NCBI GenBank assembly: GCA_028288545.1
Contig: JAQBNQ010000417.1
Coordinates: 1-6,000, forward strand
Direction of reading: 5' to 3'
Source: Bacteroidota bacterium
GTDB lineage: Bacteria > Bacteroidota > Bacteroidia > Chitinophagales > LD1
DNA length: 6,000 nucleotides
Shown piece after piece: positions 1-6,000 of the stretch. Made by a program: the position numbers and the translations under genes. The notes below the pieces were generated by a model that was not told where the DNA came from, did not search any database, and was given only the letters and a program-made list of their open reading frames with translations. Each line of letters opens with the position of its first letter. The first letter of the stretch is position 1.

Positions 1-624
1 CGTTCCGTCATCTTCATACCAGCTTATGTTTACTCTCGCCTCCATTTCCATCAGGGTGGAGCTTAATTCGTTGGCAATCATAAATTGCATTCCGGTAAAA
101 TCTTTGTAGGGTGCGATCAGGATATTCTTGCTGTATTTTATACGTGAAACAGGTTTTGAAAAACGTCCGTAAAGAGTACCTGTGGCCAGGGCAAAAGTCA
201 TCAGGCCTGTAAACGCTTCTAGTGTTGCAATGATATTGGCTGCTCTTCCAATAGGATAAATACCACCATACCCCACGGTAGTAAATGATTGTGCCGAAAA
301 GAAAAAACAATGCAGGTAGTTTGACAGTGATGTAGTGCCAATATCTCCACCTAACTGCCCAACGCCGATCAGGTAATAAATAGTGGCGAAAATAAAATTC
401 ATCACCCCGTAAAAAGTGAATACCACCAACCAATAACGGTTCCACGAAGTGGTAAGCAGCCAATGGTATAGCGTAAAATCGCCCCACAACCTGCCGGTTT
501 TGCGCTTCATGTTATAGCTTCCATCCGTATTAATAAGCCGTTGACGGCCGCGTTGGCCTCCGCGATCAAGCCCAAGATCCTCGCCGGCCCTCATTCTGTC
601 AATTGCTCTTCGTAATTTGCTCAT
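1..624 (-). CDS. Inward-rectifier (Kir/KirBac-type) potassium channel, C-terminus cut off by window edge
   Basis: Potassium channel subunit of the inner membrane, expected to form tetramers. The reading frame runs open from an ATG at 622-624 to base 1 (208 codons, no stop), so the 3' part of the gene is missing. Visible in order: a basic N-terminus with RLINTDGSYN (residues 29-38), like the segment before the slide helix in bacterial Kir channels; a slide-helix region ending in TTSWNRYW (58-65); TM1 about 66-87; pore helix and selectivity filter FTTVGYGG (114-121); TM2 about 130-152 ending in LATGTLYGRFSKP; then the start of the cytoplasmic Ig-like domain with IAPY (170-173) and MIANELSSTLMEMEARV (182-198), matching the Kir pattern. 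Aligned from memory with KirBac1.1, F144 sits at the rectification-controller position and Y152 at the bundle-crossing gate. Met11 and Met39 are alternative starts; Met39 would remove the conserved N-terminal motif, so I chose Met1. Channel identity is firm; rectification behaviour is inference. Confidence 0.93.
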   Translation of the reverse strand, partial: MSKLRRAIDRMRAGEDLGLDRGGQRGRQRLINTDGSYNMKRKTGRLWGDFTLYHWLLTTSWNRYWLVVFTFYGVMNFIFATIYYLIGVGQLGGDIGTTSLSNYLHCFFFSAQSFTTVGYGGIYPIGRAANIIATLEAFTGLMTFALATGTLYGRFSKPVSRIKYSKNILIAPYKDFTGMQFMIANELSSTLMEMEARVNISWYEDDGT

Positions 625-712
625 ATCCTTATAATTGAAAAGAAAAAATGAATCTACACCGTGGTTTCAATATTTTTGAATCAAATTGAGATTTTAAAGA
701 TACTGAAGGCGT
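625..712. promoter_or_regulatory. Divergent intergenic region between the potassium channel and murF/alr
   Basis: These 88 AT-rich bases separate two divergent start codons and must carry the promoters for both genes unless these lie inside coding sequence. On the plus strand there is a good Bacteroidota -7 element (listed separately). On the minus strand I found no convincing TAnnTTTG/TTTG pair, only the partial match TAGATTCA. Neither start has a strong, well-placed Shine-Dalgarno sequence: AAGGAT directly abuts the channel ATG, and the fusion gene has only GAAGG a few bases upstream. This is normal for the phylum. Confidence 0.6.
671..678 (+). promoter_or_regulatory. Candidate Bacteroidota -7 promoter element for murF/alr
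   Basis: TATTTTTG is an exact match to the Bacteroidota sigma-ABfr -7 consensus TAnnTTTG. It lies 34 bases upstream of the murF/alr ATG, which would give a 5' leader of roughly 25-30 bases. No TTTG -33 element is present at the usual distance upstream, so only half of the promoter is supported by sequence, and in AT-rich DNA a chance match is possible. Confidence 0.45.
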
Positions 713-3241
713 ATGAAAACTGAATACAAGATACCGGAAATTGTAAAAGCATCTGGCGGTAAACTTATCATCAAATCAAGGAAGGAATTTACCATACAGG
801 AGTTACTGATCGATTCGCGTAAGCTGATACATCCGGCTCAAACTTTATTTTTTGCATTGGCCGGTCAAAAGCTGGATGGCCATAACTACATTAACGAGTT
901 GTATAAAAAAGGGGTGCGCAATTTTGTTATCTCCAAAGAAAAAGATTTTACAGAAGAGAATTATCCCGATAGCAATTTTATTCTTGTTAAAGATGTGATA
1001 CTTGCTTTGCAAAAACTGGCAGGCTATCACCGCAATAAATTTACACTGCCGGTTATTGCAGTTACAGGTAGTAACGGCAAAACAGTTGTAAAGGAATGGC
1101 TGTATCAACTATTGCATGAAGACTACAACATAGTACGCAATCCGAAAAGTTACAACTCGCAGGTGGGTGTCCCGCTTTCGTTGTGGTTGATTACTGAGGA
1201 CAATAACCTGGGGATTTTTGAAGCCGGTATTTCTGAGTCCGGTGAAATGGATAAGCTTGAAAAAATAATTAAACCCGGCATTGGCGTATTTACAAATATA
1301 GGCGAGGCCCACAGCGATGGATTTTTGAGCAGCCGGCACAAAACAAAGGAGAAACTCAATTTATTTGTTAATACCGGTATACTTATTTACTGCAAAGACT
1401 ATTTTGAAATAAACCAAAGCATTGCGGAGATCAATGCCCTATCAAAAGGGAACGATGAAACGGAGAACAAAATAAAGACTTTTTCCTGGAGCATGAGCAG
1501 CGAGGCCGATGTACAGGTTATAAGCGTTATGCAAAAGGCCGCGCGATCATACATCTCCTGCGTTCATCAAAATAAAGAACTCGATTTTGAAATTCCTTTT
1601 GTCGACAAGGCATCGGTTGAAAATGCGATTCATTGCGCCTGTGTAATGCTTTATCTTAAAAAGGATATTGCTGTTATTAAGGAACGGATGAAGCATCTGG
1701 CGGGAATAAAGATGCGTCTTGAAATGAAGGACGCCATCAATAATTGCTCGCTCATTAACGATACCTACAATTCCGATATCGGCTCACTGCGTATCGCTAT
1801 CGATTTTTTAAAGCAGCAGGACCAGCATCCCAAAAAAACAGTGATACTGTCAGACATTCTGCAGAGCGGAAGAGGGGAATTGGATCTTTATGCTGAAGTG
1901 GCAACACTGCTTAGCGAAAATAAAATTAACCGCCTCGTAGGCGTGGGTCCGGCGTTGATGCGCTCAAAAAAATTATTTGAAAAAAACGATGCGCTGCAGG
2001 TTAACTGTTTTGAATCGACTGAAGATTTTTTGAAACACCTGGATTCGGCTTCATTTCAAAACGAGGTGATACTGCTTAAGGGTGCCCGCAAATTTCGCTT
2101 TGAGGTAATCGGAAAATTTTTGGAAAAGAAAGTGCACGAAACGGTTTTGGAAATTAACCTGAATGCTATAGCGCATAATCTTAAAACGTACCAATCTCTG
2201 CTTAAGCCCGAAACCAAAATAATGGCCATGGTAAAAGCGTTTAGCTATGGCAGCGGAAGTTTTGAAATTGCCAATGCCCTGCAATTTAACCACGTGGATT
2301 ACCTGGCGGTGGCTTACGCAGATGAAGGAGTGGAGCTTAGAAAAAATGGCATTAAGCTTCCTATTATGGTAATGAACCCTGAGCACCGGAGCTTTGAATC
2401 TATGATTCAATACAATCTCGAGCCCGAGATATACTCGTTGAATTTGTTGGAGAAGTTTTCGGAGGTGCTGGCATTGCTCAGGAACGGCGACAGCGAGGCA
2501 TATAAAATACATTTGGAACTGGAAACCGGTATGAACCGCCTGGGCTTTGTTGAAAGCGAAATACCTTTATTGATTGAACGCCTAAAATTAAATCATCAGT
2601 TGCAGGTAGCATCGGTCTTTTCGCATTTGGCGGCCAGCGAAGACAAAGAGTATGATGATTTTACCAAAACGCAGATTGAGAAATTTGATGAGATGAGCGA
2701 TTTTATCACAAGGGCGTTTGATCACAAAATTTTGCGACACATTTTAAACAGCAATGGAATAACCCGCCACACAAAAGCGCAGTTTGATATGGTAAGGCTG
2801 GGCATTGGCTTATATGGCATTGATGGTTCGGATAAAGTGCAGAACAAGTTGATGAACGTGCAAACGCTGAAAACAACCATATCGCAGATAAAGCATGTAA
2901 AGAAAGGCGAGAGCGTAGGTTATGGCAGAGTGGGAAAAGTTTCGAAAGATAAAGCGATTGCTACGGTAGGAATTGGATATGCAGATGGTCTAAGTAGAAA
3001 ACTATCGGGAGGCAAAGGCAAAATGCTGGTGAATGGAAAACTGGCACCTATTATCGGCAATGTTTGTATGGATATGGCCATGCTGGATATAACAGGGATA
3101 GAAGCTAATGAAGGCGATGAAGTAACAGTGTTTGGCAATATGCCTTTAATTGGGGAAATTGCAGAAGCAGCCGAAACAATACCGTATGAAATACTGACAA
3201 GTATTTCTGCCCGGGTTAAGCGTATCTATTACCAGGAATAA
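713..3241 (+). CDS. murF/alr: Bifunctional UDP-MurNAc-tripeptide:D-Ala-D-Ala ligase / alanine racemase (MurF-Alr fusion)
   Basis: Cytoplasmic peptidoglycan-precursor enzyme of 842 residues joining two activities. Residues 1 to about 470 are MurF, which uses ATP to add D-Ala-D-Ala to UDP-MurNAc-tripeptide. Visible are the P-loop TGSNGKT (118-124), SYNSQVGVPL (146-155), the E170 region, NIGEAH (195-200), a probable carbamylated lysine K214, NDTYNS (349-354) and LKGARKFRFE (455-464). Residues from about 475 to 842 are a PLP-dependent alanine racemase: N-terminal LEINLNAIAHNL (479-490), Schiff-base lysine K508 in MVKAFSYGSG, GMNRLGF (606-612), MVRLGIGLYG (693-702), second catalytic base Y737 in VGYGR, NVCMDM (783-788) and PYEILTSISARVKR (824-837). 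The length fits a complete fusion, and all key residues are present in both halves, so both activities should be intact. The fusion is well known in Bacteroidota; a separate Ddl must join two D-Ala between the two steps. The ATG at 713 gives the expected N-terminus of a MurF domain. The downstream gene starts 9 bases after the TAA. Confidence 0.96.
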   Translation: MKTEYKIPEIVKASGGKLIIKSRKEFTIQELLIDSRKLIHPAQTLFFALAGQKLDGHNYINELYKKGVRNFVISKEKDFTEENYPDSNFILVKDVILALQKLAGYHRNKFTLPVIAVTGSNGKTVVKEWLYQLLHEDYNIVRNPKSYNSQVGVPLSLWLITEDNNLGIFEAGISESGEMDKLEKIIKPGIGVFTNIGEAHSDGFLSSRHKTKEKLNLFVNTGILIYCKDYFEINQSIAEINALSKGNDETENKIKTFSWSMSSEADVQVISVMQKAARSYISCVHQNKELDFEIPFVDKASVENAIHCACVMLYLKKDIAVIKERMKHLAGIKMRLEMKDAINNCSLINDTYNSDIGSLRIAIDFLKQQDQHPKKTVILSDILQSGRGELDLYAEVATLLSENKINRLVGVGPALMRSKKLFEKNDALQVNCFESTEDFLKHLDSASFQNEVILLKGARKFRFEVIGKFLEKKVHETVLEINLNAIAHNLKTYQSLLKPETKIMAMVKAFSYGSGSFEIANALQFNHVDYLAVAYADEGVELRKNGIKLPIMVMNPEHRSFESMIQYNLEPEIYSLNLLEKFSEVLALLRNGDSEAYKIHLELETGMNRLGFVESEIPLLIERLKLNHQLQVASVFSHLAASEDKEYDDFTKTQIEKFDEMSDFITRAFDHKILRHILNSNGITRHTKAQFDMVRLGIGLYGIDGSDKVQNKLMNVQTLKTTISQIKHVKKGESVGYGRVGKVSKDKAIATVGIGYADGLSRKLSGGKGKMLVNGKLAPIIGNVCMDMAMLDITGIEANEGDEVTVFGNMPLIGEIAEAAETIPYEILTSISARVKRIYYQE

Positions 3242-3250
3242 ATCCTTTCC

Positions 3251-6000
3251 ATGAAAAATGTTCTTCTCTGTTTTTGTTTTGCCTTGTTCCTGAATATTCC
3301 TCAAACGATTTCGGCCCAGGCGATAGAGGATAAGAATTGTACAGATAGAATTGAAGAAAAAGACGGCGACGAATTACAATTTCCTTACGACAATTTTTTC
3401 ATTCAGCGGTCCTACCCGGATTACAAGGATATTCTGCCGGGTCTTGAAAATGCAAAGCGGATTGCCCGCCAGCAGATGAATAATTATGCGCGGGGATTTA
3501 ATTTTGATCTACAGTGGCAGATAGAAGGCCCAACAGATATTGGAGGGAGGGTAGATGTAGTAGCAGTTGACCCAACAGATAGCAATGTTATTTATACGGG
3601 TACCGCTAATGGAGGAATTTTTAAAAGTATTGATGCAGGAGTAAGTTGGTTTTCGGTGGTGGATACGCTTTCGTATTTTGCCGTGGGCGATATAAAGATT
3701 GATCCGACAGACCACAATACTATTTATGTCGGTTTAGGCGATCCTAATATTTCCGGCTATCCTGCAATTGGGAATGGTGTTTTAAAATCCATCGATGCAG
3801 GCGCTACCTGGCACAACATAGGTTTGTATGAAACCCGGGTCATTTCAAAAATCGAAATTCATCCGCTTAATCATAATATTGTTTATGCGGGTGCTATGGG
3901 TTTGCCTTACGCAAAGAACAATCAACGCGGTTTATATAAATCAAATAACGGCGGCCAAACCTGGAGCCAGGTTTTATTTGTAAATGACTCTGCAGGTATT
4001 ATCGATGTAATGCTGGATAACACGGATACCAATGTTGTTTATGCCGTAAGCTGGAACCGCATCAGGCAAAACTTAAAAGGATTGATAGCGGGCCCGGATG
4101 CAAAGATCTGGAAAAGCATTAACGGCGGTGCCAGCTGGACACAGCTCAGCAATGGATTGCCCACCGGTTCGTTTTCGCGTATAGCTATTGCAAAGTCATC
4201 GCAAAATCATAACCTGCTTTACGCCGAATATGTCGACTCGGCCACTCTGGATCTGCAGGGCATTTATAAATCTACCGATGCCGGTGCTAGCTGGACGGCC
4301 CTTGATGTAAGCCAGTTGACCAGCCAGCAAGTGCAAGGAGGTTTTGGATGGTATTTTGGAAACCTTGCTGTGAACCCGTACAACGATTCGCAAATTTATG
4401 TGTTAGGTGTTGACATGTGGACCACAAGCGATGGCCTTAATTGGGGGATGGTTGGCCCTGCATGGTGGACCTACGATTTACATGCCGATAAACATTGCCT
4501 GCGTTTTGTTGATCAGAATAAATGGTTGGTTGCCACAGATGGCGGCCTGTTCCAATCACTCAATGCGGGCAATACATGGACGCCTATTAATACAATGCCC
4601 AATACTCAGTTCTATCACGTTTCATATAGTGTTACCCACCCCGGGTTATATTATGGCGGAGCGCAGGATAACGGAACAACTTCGGGTAATATCAGTAACA
4701 TCAATTTATGGCCCCGCAATTATGGCGGAGATGGTTTTCAACAAAGATTTCATCCAACGGATCCATCTATATGGTACACCGAAACACAGAATGGTGCAAT
4801 AGCCTATACAGATAACGACGGAGGTAGTTTTCAGGATGCCACCGCTGGCATTGACGGCAACGATATTCGCAATTGGGATATGCCGTACATACTCAGTAGT
4901 GCCGACCCTAATACTATGTACACAGGCACTAATCGCATATATCAATCAACCGGTTCATATATTCCAAACTGGCGGGCCATTAGCCTTGTGTTAACCGATG
5001 CAACATCTACAATCGATAACACTTACCGTAACATATCCACTATTGATGAGTGTTCGCTTAACACAAAGCTATTGTATGTTGGCACCAGTGATGGCAAAGT
5101 ATGGCGCACCACCGATCAGGGCCTTAACTGGCAGAATATTTCATCCACCCTGCCTAACCGGTATGTAACCCATGTAAAGGCGTCAAACGTTCACAATAAT
5201 GTTGTGTTTGTTTCTCATAGCGGATATAAGGACAACGATAACATTCCACACATACATATGTCAATAGATTCAGGAAGTACCTGGACCGACATATCAGGCG
5301 ATCTTCCCCCGTTTGCAGTAAATCATATCGAACTAAGTCATCTTAACGACAGCCTGATTTTTGTTGCCACCGATGGCGGGGTGTACTACACACTTAATAT
5401 GGGTGTTAACTGGCAAAGGCTGGGAACCAATATGCCCCTGTTTACTATCTACGACATTACGCTTGATGAACCCAATAAAATATTGGCGGCCGCAACCTTT
5501 GCGCGGTCTATCTGGAGCGTAAGTGTGGATAGTATACTTTCTTCCTATAGTCTCTCTCTTGTAGCAGGAGGCAATGATACGATCTGTTTGGGCCAGAGCG
5601 TTCAGCTGCAAGCATCCGGTGCGGCAAATTATTCATGGACTCCGGCTGGCAGTTTAAATTGCAGCAACTGCGCCAACCCCATTGCATCGCCGGTAAACAC
5701 TACTACTTATATAGTAACGGGTAGTAACGGCGCCGCAACGGCAACCGATACAATAGTGGTAACCGTTAACCCGATACCGGTGGCCCTTCTTACAAAAACG
5801 GGTGATACGATCTTTTCATCAGGAGGAGGAACCTACCAGTGGTATTTTAATGGCTCGGTTATAAATAACGCTACCGGTAGTTATTACGTACCGCATTTAA
5901 ATGGGAATTATTATGTGATAATAACCAACGGGTTTGGATGTAGTAAATATTCGAACACTATTGCTGTTTATTTTTTAGGGCTTGAAAATGTTATTGCCGA
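3251..6000 (+). CDS. Secreted Asp-box beta-propeller protein (BNR/sortilin-VPS10-like) with Ig-like domains and probable T9SS export; 3' end outside window
   Basis: An open frame of 916 codons with no stop before the window ends. An N-terminal signal peptide (MKNVLLCFCFALFLN... , cleavage likely near residues 22-24 at SAQA) indicates export. Residues about 45-95 resemble the lead-in of secreted VPS10/BNR-like Bacteroidota proteins (FFIQRSYP, then WQIEGPTDIGGRV). Residues about 97-765 are propeller blades marked by Asp-boxes (SxDxGxTW type), with GGAQDNGT and QNGAIAYTDNDGG in the middle. Residues about 767-840 form an Ig/PKD-like domain (DTICLG, CSNCAN, TTTYIVTGS, IVVTVN). A second one, about 842-908, has YQWYFNG, GNYYVIIT and GFGCSKYSNT. 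The final GLENVIA (910-916) looks like the lead into a type A T9SS sorting domain that would lie beyond base 6000. Such propellers usually bind ligands or act as scaffolds; some relatives are glycosidases, but I see no catalytic signature and assign no substrate. The ATG directly precedes the signal peptide. The 9-base gap from murF/alr permits co-transcription. The family call is good; the function is unknown. Confidence 0.9.
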   Translation, partial: MKNVLLCFCFALFLNIPQTISAQAIEDKNCTDRIEEKDGDELQFPYDNFFIQRSYPDYKDILPGLENAKRIARQQMNNYARGFNFDLQWQIEGPTDIGGRVDVVAVDPTDSNVIYTGTANGGIFKSIDAGVSWFSVVDTLSYFAVGDIKIDPTDHNTIYVGLGDPNISGYPAIGNGVLKSIDAGATWHNIGLYETRVISKIEIHPLNHNIVYAGAMGLPYAKNNQRGLYKSNNGGQTWSQVLFVNDSAGIIDVMLDNTDTNVVYAVSWNRIRQNLKGLIAGPDAKIWKSINGGASWTQLSNGLPTGSFSRIAIAKSSQNHNLLYAEYVDSATLDLQGIYKSTDAGASWTALDVSQLTSQQVQGGFGWYFGNLAVNPYNDSQIYVLGVDMWTTSDGLNWGMVGPAWWTYDLHADKHCLRFVDQNKWLVATDGGLFQSLNAGNTWTPINTMPNTQFYHVSYSVTHPGLYYGGAQDNGTTSGNISNINLWPRNYGGDGFQQRFHPTDPSIWYTETQNGAIAYTDNDGGSFQDATAGIDGNDIRNWDMPYILSSADPNTMYTGTNRIYQSTGSYIPNWRAISLVLTDATSTIDNTYRNISTIDECSLNTKLLYVGTSDGKVWRTTDQGLNWQNISSTLPNRYVTHVKASNVHNNVVFVSHSGYKDNDNIPHIHMSIDSGSTWTDISGDLPPFAVNHIELSHLNDSLIFVATDGGVYYTLNMGVNWQRLGTNMPLFTIYDITLDEPNKILAAATFARSIWSVSVDSILSSYSLSLVAGGNDTICLGQSVQLQASGAANYSWTPAGSLNCSNCANPIASPVNTTTYIVTGSNGAATATDTIVVTVNPIPVALLTKTGDTIFSSGGGTYQWYFNGSVINNATGSYYVPHLNGNYYVIITNGFGCSKYSNTIAVYFLGLENVIA
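3626..5413 (+). repeat. Array of Asp-box (BNR) repeats in the secreted propeller protein
   Basis: Protein-level repeats, each the signature turn of one propeller blade. Clear boxes, by residue: SIDAGVSW 126, SIDAGATW 180, SNNGGQTW 231, SINGGASW 289, STDAGASW 341, SLNAGNTW 436, TTDQGLNW 620, SIDSGSTW 671, TLNMGVNW 714. Degenerate ones: TSDGLNW 392 (one residue short), TDNDGGSF 520 (no Trp), STGSYIPNW 566 (stretched). Spacing is mostly 43-58 residues; the 84-residue step between 436 and 520 leaves room for one blade without a box (around GGAQDNGT). That gives about 13 blades. Blades typically begin with a DPTDxNxIY-type strand before the box. Confidence 0.88.
5549..5977 (+). other. Two Ig-like/PKD-like domains before the C-terminal sorting region
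   Basis: Residues 767-909 of the secreted protein. The first domain shows the Bacteroidota pattern DTICLGQSVQLQASG ... YSWTPAG ... CSNCANPIASP ... TTTYIVTGS ... TDTIVVTVNP, with cysteines at 779, 804 and 807. The second is the short type often found just before a T9SS sorting domain: GDTIFSSGG, YQWYFNGSVI, NGNYYVIITNGFGCSKYSNTIAV. These domains are probably spacers that hold the propeller away from the cell surface or present it there. The assignment is by recalled sequence pattern, not by a profile search. Confidence 0.78.

Noticed and set aside
14..487. A 157-codon open frame on the minus strand
   Set aside because: It overlaps the potassium channel on the same strand in another frame. The channel frame carries the Kir motifs (TVGYG filter, TM2, cytoplasmic domain start), so this is a shadow.
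2051..2512. A 153-codon minus-strand open frame opposite murF/alr
   Set aside because: Antisense to the conserved junction and PLP-lysine region of the fusion; its composition reflects the complementary strand and no domain is visible.
713..3241. Possibility that the fusion arises from a lost stop codon or an assembly join
   Set aside because: The length, domain order and linker match the known Bacteroidota MurF-Alr fusion, and both halves keep their catalytic residues.
3239..3262. Possible terminator between murF/alr and the propeller gene
   Set aside because: Only nine bases lie between the genes and no hairpin followed by a T-run is present.
4407..4802. A 131-codon plus-strand open frame inside the propeller gene
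   Set aside because: It is out of frame with the Asp-box protein, which is continuous here with clear repeats; the alternative product shows no recognisable pattern.
1066..5730. Shared string GGTAGTAACGGC in murF (near 1066) and in the Ig-like region (near 5719)
   Set aside because: Twelve bases encoding Gly-Ser-Asn-Gly in both places; explained by common codons and not a mobile or regulatory repeat.

Overview
The window looks like chromosomal DNA from a member of the phylum Bacteroidota. Three independent signs agree. There is a fused MurF-alanine racemase gene, an arrangement characteristic of this phylum. There is a long secreted repeat protein with Ig-like C-terminal domains of the kind that precede type IX secretion (T9SS) sorting signals. 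A TAnnTTTG-type -7 promoter element lies ahead of the fusion gene, and Shine-Dalgarno sequences are weak or absent. I see no mobile elements, RNA genes, CRISPR arrays or phage genes.

Layout. Bases 1-624 (minus strand) hold the first 208 codons of an inward-rectifier (Kir-type) potassium channel; its C-terminal domain continues past the left edge. Bases 625-712 are a short divergent intergenic region. Bases 713-3241 (plus strand) encode a complete 842-residue MurF/Alr bifunctional enzyme for peptidoglycan precursor synthesis. Nine bases later, from 3251 to the right edge, runs an open frame of 916 codons for a secreted protein. It has a signal peptide, about 13 beta-propeller blades marked by Asp-box (BNR/sortilin-like) repeats, two Ig-like domains, and what seems to be the start of a C-terminal sorting domain. 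Its stop codon lies outside the window.

How they fit together. MurF/Alr supplies D-alanine from L-alanine and attaches D-Ala-D-Ala to the UDP-MurNAc-tripeptide; a Ddl ligase encoded elsewhere would act in between. The large exported protein is close enough downstream to share its transcript, but I see no functional link to cell-wall synthesis. The potassium channel is transcribed divergently and has no evident pathway link. Nothing here amounts to a clearly new multi-gene system. The most interesting object is the propeller protein, whose repeat layout suggests a duplicated propeller.
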